64,000 nt of DNA, taken from Trichaptum fuscoviolaceum (Eukaryota; Basidiomycota; Agaricomycetes; Hymenochaetales; Trichaptaceae). The translations under genes and the position numbers were made by a program. A model generated the notes under the pieces. That model had not been told where the DNA came from. It made no database searches and saw nothing but the letters and a program-made list of their open reading frames with translations. Below are positions 22,144-35,252 of the stretch, one piece after another; the stretch's first letter is position 1; every line of letters starts with the position of its first letter. The stretch spans positions 186,001 to 250,000 of the forward strand of contig CAJSYZ010000004.1 of assembly GCA_910574455.1 (NCBI GenBank), read 5' to 3'.

Positions 22144-24139
22144 TTAAATATGAGGGAAAAACTCGACCCAGTCTATGGTATCAAGTGCGGAAGAAGGAAG
22201 GGAACGAAGAGACGTTATAGCGAGGACAAGAAGGGTGATACGGACTACTGGATAGACAAAGGTAGCTAAACCACTTGGTGCCAGAGAAAAATTGTACAAT
22301 ACACCGTGCAAACGGTCCATGAGATAAAAGCACAGAACAGTTAGGAATGTCACAGCACACGATCCAACTACCCCCAAAGACGCAGCTCTCCACAATATCT
22401 GCTCAGCGTGCGACGGAAAGCTGAAATGCCACGCAAGGCAGTGGACTGCGCCAAACAGAGCACCTGCAATGGAGGAAGTAGTGAGTAGGGGCTTTACTCC
22501 TGCTTTCTCACTGTAAAATATCATTGATAATGTAACGTTCTCGGAATCAACATTGAATCCGCCAACTCCAAGGAAGAGATTCTCAGAGATAGAATCTTCG
22601 GCATCATATTTTAAGATTTTTTCAATAGGAATGAATAGCACCACATCAATGATGTAGATCGAGCACAAAAATAGGACGAAAGCGGCTTTCGTCGCCATTA
22701 CAGCACCACGGAACAATGTTAAGGCATATTTCTAAGTCACAGAATCCTGATTTAGATCTTCATGATGCGAAACGAAAAAGGGGATGATTACCTTAGTGCG
22801 ACTCTCGTATCTACTTGGAGGTGAAGCGCGATTCGGGAGCAGCATCTTGCCTTTATTTGCACTCGTTGTTGGCTTCCTGGACCTCGACAGCAGACTTCTT
22901 ACTTGATAGAAGAAAAGGGTGAATCGACGAGGAAATGTCTTGGCTGTCTGGACAGATTTCAAGAGAATATAAATGAGTTGAAATGGCAAGGGAAGCACGA
23001 GATAGCATGAAACGGCGAGAAGCACCTTAATCCACGTGGTCATGGACGACCAGACATGCTCTCTAATGTCAAATTCCTGATCCGAGAAACTCCACTTAAT
23101 GTCCCCGGGGAGTCTCTTCACCAGCAGCGCCTCGACACCCTTGGTCCGAACGACCACCGGGAACCGCACGTCGCGAGGCTTGCTCCACCAGAAGACGTAC
23201 ATAACGCTATTTAGCCCAGCGAGAGCGGCCGTGGTGAGCTCGAGCTCGGTAATCGCTAAGCCCTGCACTGCGCGAGTGATGATTTGGACGATGAACCAGG
23301 ATAGCTGTAAGAGGGCGATTCCTTTGGAGAGCGCATCGCCTTTGCTCCGGTCGTTGATTTCGTCGTCGGTGATGGTCGGAAGATGGATTAGGTTCTCGGA
23401 GAGAAGTTGTTTCATAGCATCGAATGTAAGGACGCCTTCCCAGATGTCATCCCCGAAATCAACTCGTGCAGCATCCTCTTCGGAGATCTTTTCAAGCCAA
23501 TAATCTCCCGTAACTTCTCTGAGTTGGCCATATACCTTTGATTTAATCATGTTACTATCGTCAGGCCGATACACGAAATAGTCGGGAATGAGTGTATCGT
23601 TTATTCTCCGGTGTAGGACGTTAGATTTCTTCGCAAACATGTTCTCGCGTGCAGTAGTATGCAGCTGGAAACCGCCCATTTGTAAGAAATGACCGTGAGT
23701 TGTGGTCCAAGGCTTGTCTACAGTCATAAGTATGCTTTTTAAACAGTCAATTCCACTACTCACCGGAGCCCGGATACGCAGAATTCACAGCTTCCCTTAT
23801 CAGCACCGCACCTCTCCACTGCTTGAACGCCCACATGATCATGAACTCCGGCGCGAGGATTGAGAAGAACATGAGGAAGATGCGTCGCCTGAGGAGCGTC
23901 CACTTTCCCTCTCCCTTGAACGGCACATTCGGGTGAACGGACACCCACGTGCATGCGAATGTCGTCGCGAGGCAGGACCACAGGATATCGAGGACCGTGC
24001 GGCCATTGCACCCATCGGAAGGGTCATTGCGAGCGAAGATAGGCGCCTCGAATGCGGATGTCAAGGATGGCTCAGGAAGTGGGACAGCCTGGGTGCCGTA
24101 GCGCTTGAGCAGGAACGCGGCCGTGAGGAGGAGGAGCAT
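22144..24139 (-). CDS. Multi-pass membrane protein, array copy 4
   Basis: Three minus-strand exons (23764-24139, 22792-23717, 22144-22731; introns 46 and 60 nt) encode 629 residues. The start is ATG 24137-24139 (MLLLLTAAFLL). The upstream codon equivalent to the extra ATG of copy 1 is ATA here, supporting the downstream start. The first exon is closest to copy 1. Signatures are DILWSCLATTFACTW, FLQMGGF, GIALLQLSWFIVQ, MYVFWWSKPRDVRFPV, and a C-terminal exon with GALFGAVHCLAWHFSFPS and a VEFFPHI end. The loop after the sixth membrane segment is basic and serine-rich (SRSRKPTTSANKG), likely cytosolic. The exon-1 5' part and upstream spacer belong to the large duplication shared with copy 1. Confidence 0.85.
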
Positions 24140-24206
24140 GACGGACAGATCAAGTAGATGGAGGAGGGTGGACAGAAGAGTTGCTGGGTAGAGGGTCCCA
24201 TCGCGC

Positions 24207-24214
24207 CATATATA
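24207..24214 (-). promoter_or_regulatory. TATA box of gene 4
   Basis: CCTATATATGGCG on the minus strand, about 70 nt upstream of the chosen ATG. The box matches copy 3 and its spacing matches all copies. Confidence 0.6.
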
Positions 24215-27200
24215 GGAGGTGAGCAGGGCGCCTATCGTGTGTATGGGCTGCAGTGCACTTCAAGAGGTGAATGGAAGGATGATGGATAGATGGATTATGT
24301 ACTAGATTGTAAACGTGCGTGACTGGCTCTTAATGCGCTAAGTGATGTTAAAAATACGGCGGCCATTATGATCCTTGATAAAAGCTAGTCCAAACCTACG
24401 GGTAAGGGGTCGCAGTGGCCCAGCAGAATCATGATTGATGATTGATGAGCGCGAGCGGTGCGCAAAGGGCAATAATGAGGATCTTGTCGATTTGCGATGC
24501 TGCACAGCTAGATACCACTACAGACATAGAATGTATTTATATACTAGTTGACGCTTGTGCATTGGACGTCCAGCTGAGTGGTGGAAGTGGTGGAAAGGGA
24601 ACAAGAGATCGTGCGAAAAATCCGCGGTGGCAGTCTCCCACCGGCCCGGGCTGTTCCCGCTTCCCGCGTCTGGGGTTGATTTAATTACGTCATGAGGAAG
24701 TAGTACCGGTCGTTGACTCTCACCGTCCACGTCTTCATGTTTACATCTTACTCCTGAATCCTGTAGACAACAGAGAAGCCACACCACCATTCATATAATC
24801 CTGTGCGGGTGGCGCAGGATAGCGCCTTCGTTCGATAGCCGGGGATACGGATTCCATTGAGAGAATGAAGTACACTGGCATAGCTTGGACGAAGTGCGGC
24901 GGGTGAAGATTAGGCTCGATCAATAGGTGCGCGCTGCAACCTTCGATTCCGTTTTTTGCATCTCATCTGACCGGGCATGCGATGGTTTGAACAGGAACGT
25001 CCATCCCACCTCGCTCCCATGAGGCAGAAGATATCAATGATCTGTCAATGAGAAAATTTGACTCAGAGTGCATTGAGTTATAGATACATACAAACACATC
25101 TTCAGGGAAGGATAAGTGGCAACTACGTAGGTGGATGGAGGTGTCGGCTTATGCTCAAGGTAAGCAGTCGAGCGCTCAAGAGCCTAGAATCAGCCTGACG
25201 GTCACATGAAGTGTCCTCCCGTCGAACATCGTCGTTCCACCTTTACCCCTACACACAGGTCCTCTTGACATCCCACATTGATGGACACGCTTTCCGGACT
25301 GTTAATTCATGGTCCGGAGGCCGCGTACATTATGTGACAACGGTTCCTATCGTCAAGGTGTGTCGACCGATGTAAAGTCTAATCAAAAGCGTCTGAAGCG
25401 TCTAATCCAGATCTCTCCGCCTTGGTCATTAGTGGCTTCTTGTCCTCGTCAAGGCGATTACTTTGAAAGAGAAAGGACCTCACCATCCCACATCGGACTT
25501 TGCTATATCTCTTTCTTGGCTCTTGAATAACCACCACGCGGAATTCTCAGTCGATAAGTATGGTGCACTCCGAGCACACAATGACGTCTGAGGTAGACAA
25601 GGATCTCGTTCCAATGTCATTGAGCGCATCGTCCTCATAATCGTTTTATTCATCCTTTGGCGACGATTACATCAGTCGTCGACTTGACGGGTGTTCTCAG
25701 CATCGCGAATCATCGGGAGATACACCAAGTGACTTTCGTAGTGGCTCTGGTGGTGAATATGACAAGAGTTGACTTGGGCACTGGAGCTGGGTGTGGGCGC
25801 CAATGATTGAATGCGTGTACTGTGAGCCAAACACTGAAGATACCGTTTAGTCTACACCATAACTCTGGGTTAAAAAAGCGTCATATCTCTTTCAGAAACG
25901 AGTTCTGCGCGGTTGATATTCTCCTTCTTATTTATACTGTAGATCCACAACTCGGGAGGGATCTGATCGATCCTCGAATGACCGCCGGGCGTACTGAGGC
26001 TTTCACTAATTACGTCCGGATTCTTTCCGCCTGAACTACTATCAAGTGAACCTGCGTACCTACCGCCGCCACAAAATCGGCCAGAGCATTCCGCTGGTGA
26101 TATCCTTCCGTCTTAACCACTTTGTCCGTTGTCAGTGGTACTCCCTTGTTTTTCATGAGATCCCGAGTCGAAGCGGCAGAAGGATCTCTGCATGACGATT
26201 CAGGGAGTTATTCGACAGAGTGACTACGATGCAGGACGAGAACGGAGTGGGTGATTGGCGAAGGCGTGTCTTACGCCCAAAGGTGAATACTCGAGCACTT
26301 GCGAGATTCGGATTAAACCTAATTCTTCGTTTTATGAATTTCCTTCAAAGTCATCAAGCCAGAAATCTCATCGTAGACATTGACCTCGAACCCGAGTATC
26401 TGGAGTTACCGGAATTAATCCATGTAGACTGAATGAGTTCCCGTAATTGGCGCGCCTGCGATCGTTACGATCGATGGGCGATTCGTTCGCTGCGGGTGAG
26501 TCTCGCCATTGTTGGGACTTGTGAAGCGCAATGATATTCCAGCCTGACAGGTGTAGGTGGCGGCTTGCATCCGTTGCAATACTTGCCAACTGGTGCGCGA
26601 GGGGCAGCGTGAACCAAAATGACGATACTCATCATATCCTCATGCGAGGGTCCAAGCATGGGATATATGCGCGCGACTACAGTGGGGACTACTGAACAGT
26701 AAGTGGTGCTTTCTCTACTGTAAATCTGTTAGACTGTCCTCCGCAAATCCAAGGTGGAAATCTGATCGACTCTCATTTGCGAGCGCAGGTCTTCGATTTG
26801 GTGTATTTTACTTGGTCTGACTAACTGTTGATTGAAACTGATCTAATACTATACTTAACAGAACAGCCTTTTGACTAGTGAATTATAATCTATAATCTCC
26901 TCTTCTACCCTTCTGGTCGGCTGACTACAAAGGGGTATGTCCAGAGGATATCCAGAGGATCTTGCCTATTACACAAGCTATCGACTCTGGCATATTTGCC
27001 GGAGCTCCGATTAACTCCTTGAATTGCTCTCTCGCAGTCTGAGAGAAAAGTGGTGCTGTTGTACCAAAGCTAATTTTGGTATTCGAAGTTCATACTACTG
27101 GTTTATTGTAAATAAAGACAGATCACCTCCAAGATATCCGATAAGTTATAATAATGCAAGAGACTTTCGGTTGTCTAAGCGGTAAAATATATATTGGTTG

Positions 27201-27226
27201 AGAATGTAGTAGCACATGGAAGTTAT
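24215..27226. repeat. Spacer 4: segmental duplication copy B
   Basis: Near-identical to spacer 1, with an offset of about 18,450 bp and only a few net bases of indel between 5,691/24,137 and 8,774/27,227. The most visible differences are a shortened GC-rich tract and an inserted TTACGTCATGAGGAAG block near 24,690. It carries the same decayed plus-strand module with the same donor and acceptor positions (about 26,283 and 26,350). The acceptor here reads TTCAAAG instead of TTCACAG, a further sign that the module is not under selection. Confidence 0.75.
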
Positions 27227-29364
27227 TTAAATGTGGGGGAAAAACTCGACCCAGTTGACGGTATCAAATGCGGAAGGTGGAAGGGAACGCAAAGAAGTTA
27301 TAGCGAGAACAAGAAAGGTGATACGGGCCACTGGGTAGACGAAAGAAACCATTGCAAATGGTGCAGTACTTAAATAGAACTTTGGTCGGTGGTAGTGGTA
27401 TAGGAAGAAAAAATTTGGATTAAAACACATAACAGTTAGAAATGTCACAGTGCACGATCCAACTACTCCTAAAGATGCAATTCTCCACAAGACCTGCTCA
27501 GCGGGTGACGGGAAATGGAAATGCCACGCGAGGCAGTGGAGTGCTCCAAATAATGCGCCTGCGATAGAGGAAGTAGTGAGTAGTGGCCTAACACCTGCAT
27601 CCTCACTGTAGAATATCATTTCAAATGTCCTCTCTTTTGCGTCGGTAACGTAACCAGAATCTGTTAATTGAGAAAGAGGATAAATGTTTGAATCAGTGTC
27701 TACAATCGTTCTTATTGGAATAAATAACATTAAATCGATGAGGTAGACCAGGGTGTAGAAAGGGAGCAAAGCAACCGGCATTTTGGGTCTCCCTTCTTCA
27801 AAGACAGTGCGGAAATTTCGCTATATCAAAACATTATAACAATGTAGATTGAATATGTTCGTAATACTCACGGTTATGCGAACATTAGTACTGCTTAAAA
27901 AAGTTGGACTTGTAGCGGAGGACTCTGGATTGATTAGCTCCTGACATTCACTCGGATCATTTTGTCCAATATTGAGGCCTTTGCTCCTCACACGCTCCCA
28001 ACCCTCATCCTTACCAGCCCTCCCGATTTGAGAAATGTATCGTCGGAGTTGAGAGAAAGATAGGCTAATTTTGTGAGGGTAGGCCTTGAGAACGGTTAAG
28101 ACGCTTGATAATGCATCAATAACGGTTCTAGGGAGCGATGTAAATGTCTGGGCGAAGGTCTTGAACATTGGCGTCCAGAGGTGTCTCCGAGAGTCAAATG
28201 TCTCATCCGGGAAGTTCCACGTAACGTCCTCGGTTCTCTTTGCCAGTAGCTCCTGTACACCCTTTGTCCGAATGACCACCGGAAAACGCACGTCGCGGGG
28301 TTTACTCCACCAGAAGACGTACATGACACTGTTGAGCCCAGCGAGAGCGGCCGTCGTAAGTTCCAGTTCTGTGATTGCTAAGCCCCGCACTGCACGTGAT
28401 ATGATTTGGACAATGAACCAGGTGAGCTGTAGGAGAGCAATGCCTTTGGAGAGGGCATCGCCTTTGCTCTTGTCATTGATTTCGTCCTCGGTGATGGTCG
28501 GGAAAATGATGAGATTCTCGGAAATAATTTGCTTGAGATTATGGATGTTAAGGGCACCTTCCCAGATGTCATCCGTAGGTTCAATATCTGGGGTATAGAC
28601 GGTGGTCCAGGAGCCTCCGGTGGTCTCGTGGTGATAGTGGAGTTGCTCAGTAATGAGATTTCGTAAAAGTGACGATCTTGCTACCCATCCCTTAGACCAG
28701 CCATGGAGTCCCAGCGCGTTATCAAAGTCTTTTCGTAGTCTTGATATGTAGGGAAAGATATGATCACCCTCATTAGCAGCGGTAGGGGGCTCGGAACGGT
28801 TTCCTAGGACGGTAGAACCTCCCCAGAAAAAAACCTCGCGCGCAGTAGCGCTTAGTCGGAAACCGCCCATTTGCAACAGATGGCCGTGTGTCGTAGTCCA
28901 TAATTCTCGTACGGGCTTTTCTATAAAGCAATCAATGAGGCACCATCGAGGGGTCTACCATACTGATACGTACGCTTGTCCGAAGAAGCTTCTATAATTG
29001 CCTTGTTTACAGCTTCTCTTATCAAAACAGCCCCTCTCCACTGCTTGAATGCCCACATGATCATAAACTCCGGGGCCAGGATTGAGAAGAACATGAGGTA
29101 GATGCGTCGCCTTGCAAATGTCCACTTCCCTTCTCCTTTAAACGGTACATTAGGATGCACCGATACCCATGTGCACGCGAACGTCGTAGCGATGCAGCTC
29201 CATAGTATATCGGGGATTGTCCGGCTTTGGCACCCACTAGAAGGGTTATCGCGAACGAAGATGGGCTCTTTGAACGTGGCAGATGTAAAAGTGGGCACAG
29301 GAAGTGGGGCAGCCTGGGTACCGTAGCGCTTGAGAAGGAGCGAGACGGCGATGAGTAGGAACAT
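27227..29364 (-). CDS. Multi-pass membrane protein, array copy 5
   Basis: Exons 28974-29364, 27872-28920 and 27227-27820 on the minus strand, with introns of 53 nt (GTACGT...TATAG) and 51 nt (GTGAGT...TATAG), encode 677 residues, the longest copy. It differs from copies 1-4 and 7 by a longer first loop and by a rewritten cytosolic region after the sixth membrane segment (QLRRYISQIGRAG then SSATSPTFLSS). Copy 6 shares this region, so 5 and 6 form a subgroup. Signatures DILWSCIATTFACTW, LLQMGGF, GIALLQLTWFIVQ, WWSKPRDVRFPV and GALFGALHCLAWHF are intact. The start MFLLIAVSLLL lies 75 nt below a TATATAAT box. Confidence 0.85.
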
Positions 29365-29438
29365 GGCGAGGACACGGCAATGGAGCAGTCAGGAGTTGGT
29401 GGATACAGAAACGCCTGGGAAGGAATGCGAACGCCCGC

Positions 29439-29446
29439 TATATAAT
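29439..29446 (-). promoter_or_regulatory. TATA box of gene 5
   Basis: CATTATATAGCGGG on the minus strand, about 75 nt upstream of the ATG, flanked by GC-rich sequence. Confidence 0.6.
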
Positions 29447-30289
29447 GGGTGAGCGGGCCGCAGACGGACACATTGATGATCATGATCAAGAGAAGACCGA
29501 AAGTGGTTTATTTTGTACAGAAGATTTGGATGTCAGCTCAGCGTCCTTCGAGAGGCAAGATACAGGATGGGTGGCTGGGTTGGTAGTGTCGATTCAGTTG
29601 GTCAGTGGCTCAAGAAGCATCCTAGAAGGTACCATTGATTTCGTTGATGCAAGTGCCTTTGAGAGATCGTCCGATACAAAGGGTGGGCGTGTGGGAAAGA
29701 GAGTAGTATACTAGTAGGATTACGTCATGTTGAACGAGTCATCGGCGTCGTGGTTTTTTTAACTCTTTCCACTGACGTTCCCGAGACTCTTCCCTTTGCC
29801 AGTCATGCATAATTAGCACCTGTAATATGACCATCGTCAATCGAATACCCAATGCCCCTTCTTTGGTTTCTAATTCTCTCGGAGCGTAAGGACTGAAGCT
29901 GCAGACGCGATTCGCAACTCACGACGTTCCCGCCGCCATAAACACTTGGGAGAGGTTCCGAGAAAGGCTGTCTTGACAGAAAGTGCCTCTCAATTGATGA
30001 TTGTTCATATCCAACCGTGCAGTTCACGCTCGTAATCCCCGTAATCATTCCATGGTTACTATTGACGTCTGCTGTCGACTGCTGTTCTGAGCGTTGAGCG
30101 TATCGAGAACTACACCGAACAACAAACGTAGTGGCTAGAGAGGTGAATGGTACGGGATTTGTTATGGGATTCAGGACTGGGTTAGGCCGCCAATGGTTGA
30201 GATTGTGTATAGTGAGTGAAATTCTGAGGTAGCCCAAGTCTCCGCTGCTGATGATCATACCTATAGCCTACGTGAACACCACGCGCTCG
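29447..30289. repeat. Spacer 5: first part of the decayed module
   Basis: About 840 bp. From about 29,750 it follows the module seen in other spacers (CAGACGCGATT, GTCGACTGCTGTTCTGAGC, GTGGCTAGAGAGGTGAATG, CCGCCAATGGTTGAG). It then switches at about 30,240-30,290 into P450 relic 2. No intact ORF. Confidence 0.5.
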
Positions 30290-32275
30290 TCGTGCAGGTC
30301 CATGTCACATCACTTCAACTCATTTTACGAACCCGACATGCTGCCCTTCACGAAGGACAAGGTCAACGTGCTCTCCCAGTCCTCCAACCGCGCCCTCCGC
30401 TGCCCGCTCGCCCGCTTACTGCCCATCCTCACCCGGCGCGCGGAGATGAAGCGCGTCGCTGCGGAGAGTGAGCCTTGGCTCGATTATATTGTTTGTCAAA
30501 TTGTTGATAGTTGATGTGTGCAGTTGTCGAGAAACGCAAGGTGAACCCGTTGCCGGAGGGGAAGAAGGATATACTGACGCTCATGCTTGACGGGCGGGAC
30601 CCAAAGACTGGGAGGGTCTCTTGGACGAGAGCATCATGTACAACGAGCATCCTCCTTTCCTTGCCATCACCTTTCGTATCCTTAACGCATTGGCTTATTA
30701 ACAGCTCCTAACCTTCCCGATCGCCGGCCACGAAACAACGTCGGGCATGCGTACTACCTCCTCAAGAACCCGTCTGCACTTCGCGCGTAGCGTGAAGAGC
30801 TGGACGGCGTCGTTGGCGTCGGGGGCGACGTGCAGCTACAGCATTTTGGGCGGCTACCGTACCTCGTCGGTACGTCCTCCCTACCTCCCTCCATCCAAAA
30901 CGATATGCTTTTTTTCCATTTCGCGCATCTGACACCCCCATTAACGAACAAACACAAACAGCCGACATGCGCGAAACCCTGCGCCTCACCTCAACCGCAC
31001 CCATCCGCATGATCGCGTGCTGTCTGACACGGTGCTCCTCGGCAGGGACGGCGTCGCAGCAAATACGGCGAACAAGCGGTAGGAGATGAAGGTGGTACAG
31101 ATGATCAGCGTTCAGGCAGGCGCTGACGATCAAGCCGAAGAGGATGCGTGTGAGGGTTGCGTTGAGGTCGAGGCCCAGCACGAGCACTAGCGGGACCTTG
31201 GAGAAGCTGTTGAAAGGGACAGACACGGACGTGGGTGCAGCATCTCTCTTCCTCCTCCCTCTCCCCGGCCTCCTCCTCCTCTTCGTCCGCGCCAGCCTCC
31301 CCATCCTCAGCCTCATCAACCTCCCCGTCCGCACCGGACCAGCAGTCGTAGCAGCTGAAAGGCGTCCACTACGCCGTCTTCGGATGCCGGAACGGCGAGT
31401 GCAGCGTGTCCCCGTGCTCGTGGTCATGCTGCTCGAGTCGAATGGGGCTGAGCGTCTCCTTCCTCGGGGGCAGGCTGACGCGGCTGGGGTGGGGTTCTTA
31501 CAGGATTTTGAGGAGTTGGAGGGGCGGATGTGGGATGTGTTGGATGAGGTGTGTTTGTTGTTCCGTTATTCACATTACCGGCCGGGCGCTGAGAAAGAGC
31601 TTGTGGAATTAGAAGTATGGATCCAAAGACGCGAATGGGGCTGCGTCTACCGCTGGACAGACGGAGACGCTCAGCGTGGAGATCGGTGATGCGGGAACGA
31701 CACGCGCTAAACTTCTCCGCCAACCAGATGCGGCGATGGCGAAGGCTGGGGGACGCCAGAGAAAAGATATATTGGTGCGTAGGAATAACTCAGTCGATTC
31801 ACGGGCTGACAGTTTATTTCTTCTTCGTCCGTGTTTGCGTATGCAGACATGGAGCTACCGGAAGGCATAGCGTACCGCGATGTGAGTGCTTTCGAGTTGA
31901 GATAAACGATTGCTGGTGTTGATATGAGTACAGATTACTGACTACCCCGTCGAAACCGTGAAGCGTGCGCTTTCACTATTCAGCTTGTCGGGCGAGCAAG
32001 AGATGGGGATAGATGATGGAAACTGCTGCATTCGGAACAGCTGCTGATGTCACTTAACAGGTCATCATCAAATCAGAAGGACCGACCACCTTCCCCGTCG
32101 ACACGCACACACCCGTAAACACTATCCTAAGCGGCTTCGTCAAACTGACGCAGGCAGCGACGACGCGCGACATGTGTTGACATGATCAAGAGTAAAAGGA
32201 ACGTCATGGAGGAGGAAGCTGTAGCGCTGTTTGAGAAGGTTCAGAAGGAGAGATTTGCGACGTATGTGTTTGCCT
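30290..32275 (+). pseudogene. Relic 2 of a CYP505-type P450:reductase fusion gene
   Basis: Plus-strand fragments in order are HHFNSFYEPDMLPFTKD and VLSQSSNRALR (about 30,305-30,405), KDILTLMLDGRDPKTG (30,567-30,612) and an I-helix remnant FPIAGHETTSGM (about 30,715-30,750). Next are LDGVVGVGGDVQLQHFGRLP (30,800-30,860), ETLRLTSTAPIRM (30,970) and LSDTVLLGRDGVAA, then LTIKPKRMRVRV and LEKLLKG before the linker. The FMN domain has GQADAAGVGFLQDFEELEGR (about 31,470-31,530). The connecting domain has VEIGDAGTTRAKLLRQPDA, ELPEGIAYRDV, ETVKRALSLFSLSGE and VIIKSEGPTTFPVDTHTPVN (to 32,150). It stops before the NADPH-binding end. Frames change repeatedly. Several GT/AG-flanked gaps suggest original introns. 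Confidence 0.75.
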
Positions 32276-32602
32276 GATCGTTATGGGTATTATTGCAATC
32301 GAGGAGGTACAGTTCACTTATTTGTATAACAGCCATAGGTGTGTAGATTGTTACAGATTAGAATGACAAGGTTTAAAGATTTTGTTATGAGTGACACACT
32401 CTAGTCAAAAGATGTTAGGACACGTCAACCGTAGAAAGTCCTCTATCTATCGACAGAAGTTCTTTTACATACCCTTACTCTATCTTAATGAATACGAAAA
32501 TTATCGAGTTTTCGAAATGGAGATGTCGGTCCAGCCTTGCAAGATTTGAAAAAACAATCTATAGTATATTGAACTTGTACAAAATGCGAAGAGTACTTGG
32601 TT

Positions 32603-32722
32603 CAGATGTGGGGAACAAACTCCACCTATTGCGTAGTGAGGAAGAGAACGAAGAGAAGTAAGAGTATGAATAAGGAGGGTGAAATGGGCTATAGGGTTCG
32701 CGAAGAAGCCCGTGCTAGTGTA
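32603..32722 (-). pseudogene. Relic of an eighth array copy (3' end of exon 3)
   Basis: Translating the minus strand gives PIAHFTLLIHTLTSLRSLP followed by a degraded C-terminus ending SPHL. This lines up with the family's PVARITLLVLAITSLRSLP and its FFPHI end. No further upstream exon sequence is recognisable. It sits about 440 bp downstream of array copy 6 and before another copy of the 3'-flank module, so it is probably the leftover of a partial duplication or deletion. Confidence 0.6.
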
Positions 32723-33163
32723 TGTTACAGAGCCGTATATTTTTAGACGTTAGTTTGGATTATGTGAATGTTGTTTTTCTATCTCTTTGATACACCTTTC
32801 ATCGTCTGATAAGTGACACATCCAGAAACTCAGTTATACGTCTCGTACTGGCCTATCCCGGGCTCATCAAGTCATGCACACCACCTGAGGTTAAGGTATC
32901 TTCAGAATGAATGGTCAGGAAGTCTCTAGTTTCACCTAAATTGACTAATCCAAAATTGGCATTTACATGTAATTAGATAGCAGAAGGCTAGAATCTTCTC
33001 CTTTGGATATGTCGCATAGAACCACATGAATCCGCTGCCAGATCCGGAAAGCGATTTCTATCAATAATATTACAATCGCTCATATAAACCAGCAGGCGTC
33101 AGGTTGTACAGTTACAAATGTGCGTTCAAGTTGGTCATGAGCTAAGTAGTGCATATTTGCCAT

Positions 33164-35171
33164 TTAAATATGAGGGAAAAACTCGACCCAGTCAACGGTA
33201 TCAAGTGCGGAAGAAGGAAGGGAATGAAGAGACATTATAGCAAGTACAAGAAGGGTCATACGGGCTACTGGATAGACTACGGTAGCTAAACCACATGGCG
33301 CTACAAAACAAATTGCAATACATAGTCCAGGCGGGCAATGAGATCAAAGCACAGAACGGTCAGGAATGTCACGACACACGATCCAACTATCCCCAAAGAC
33401 GCAGTTCTCCACAAGATCTGCTCAGCGTGCGAGGGAAAGCTGAAATGCCAAGCGAGGCAGTGGACTGCACCAAACAGTGCACCTGCGATAGAGGAAGTAG
33501 TGAGTAGAGGCCTGACACCTGCGTCCTCGCTGAAGAATATCATTGCAAATGTTTCCTCCTTTGATTCAGTATCGTATTCAATGAAGTAAGAAAGCGGGTG
33601 AATGTCTGGATCAGAATCTACGATCGCCCTTATTGGAATGAATAGCATTAGATCGATGAGATAGATCAGGGTGAAAATAGGGATCAGAGCAAATCCTATC
33701 GTGTATTTTACACCATCAATGACAGTTCGGAAGTTTGGCTATCACGAGATTAAGTCATATGTAGATTGGATAAAATTGTGATACTTACCTTCCTGCGAGA
33801 ATGATTACTTGCAAGAAAATCTGGGCTCGCAGCGGGTCCGGCGTCTGAGGTCTCCGATATGACTGGCGCTTGGCTTTCCTTCACATTGTCTCGTCTACCA
33901 TTGAGGCCTTCACTTTTGTTACGTTTCTGCTCCTCATACAAACCGGCATTCCCAATTCGCGAAACGTATTGACGGATTTGTGAAGAAACGTGGCTAATTT
34001 TGTGCGGGACGGCCTTGAAATAATTGAAGAAACTTGACAGTGCATTATTGACGTTTATTGGGAGTGATGAGTAGGTCTTGGCGATTTCACTGAATAGCCG
34101 TCTGATTGTCTCGAACCTAGACGCCCAGAGATGCTTTCGAATGTCAAACTTCTCATCCGAGAAAGACCACGCAACGTCCTCGGGGAGTCTCTTCACCAGC
34201 AGCTCCTCCATACCCTTGGTCCGAATTACCACTGCCAAGCGCACATCACGAGGCTTGCTCCACCAGAAGATGTACATGATGCTGTTCAGACCAGCGAGAG
34301 CGGCCGTGGTGAGTTCGAGCTCGGTGATCGCCAAGCCCTGCACTGCGCGTGTGATGATTTGGACGATGAACCAGGTGAGCTGTAAGAGGGCGATGCCTTT
34401 GGAGAGAGCGTCGCCTTTGCTCCGGTCGTTGATCTCGTCCTCGGTGATGACTGGGAAGTGGATGAGGTTCTCGGACAGAAGCTTTGTAAGAGCGTCAAAA
34501 GTAAGGACACTTTCACAGATACAATCCATAGGAGGTCGAAAGAACCAGTCGTAACTCTTGGTCCAGGGTTCTTCTTGGGTCCGATGTCGATAGTGGTGCA
34601 ATCGATGGCTTTTGTCTCCCCAATCGGAAGCGTAAGCCAGTTGTTCCTCGTGTCGTGTTGCACTGAGTCTAATCCCACCCATTTGCAAGAAATGTCCGTG
34701 TGTCGTAGTCCATGGCTCCGGCTTCATTTGCTCTGAATCTCAGTTAGTACGTCAGATAAAGGTGATTTAGCCGTACATACGTGGATTCGGAGATGTCTTC
34801 TTTATTGCATCATTAACAACCTCCCTAATCATCACCGCACCTCTCCACTGCTTGAACGCCCACATGATCATGAACTCCGGCGCGAGGATCGAGAAGAACA
34901 TGAGGAAGATGCGTCGCCTCAAAATCGTCCACGACCCTTCTCCTTTAAACGGCACGTTCGGATGTACCGATACCCATGTGCACGCGAAGGTCGTAGCAAG
35001 GCAGCTCCATAATATATCAAGGACTGTGCGGCCATTGCACCCGTCGGAGGGGTCATCGCGAGCGAAGATAGGCGGCTCGAACGATGCGGATGCCGGGGAT
35101 GGCGCGGGAAGTGGTATAGCCTGGGTTCCATAGCGTTTGAGAAGGAAGGCAACGGCGATGAGCAAGAGCAT
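33164..35171 (-). pseudogene. Multi-pass membrane protein, array copy 6 (C-terminal frameshift)
   Basis: Minus-strand exons are 34781-35171, 33789-34732 and 33164-33738, with introns of 48 nt (GTATGT...TTCAG) and 50 nt (GTAAGT...GATAG). Exon 3 is 575 nt, 2 mod 3, where all intact copies are 0 mod 3. Around 33,285-33,305 the frame shifts after LDYVLQFVL to a stop. The normal ending (YPVARMTLLVLAIMSLHSLP to FFPHI) continues in another frame. The predicted product lacks the last membrane segment and the conserved tail. The first two exons are intact, with DILWSCLATTFACTW, FLQMGGI and WWSKPRDVRLAV, and the loop resembles copy 5. Sequencing error cannot be excluded for a single indel. Confidence 0.75.
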
Positions 35172-35252
35172 AGCGAAGACACAGAGGTTGAGCAGACAGA
35201 AGTCGGTGAGCACAGAAACAACTGGGAATAGGACGACAAAGCCCCTTAAATG

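Noticed and set aside
33285..33320. An extra intron that would rescue the frame of array copy 6
   Set aside because: All other copies are continuous here, the interval is too short, and no GT-AG pair gives the family sequence in frame.
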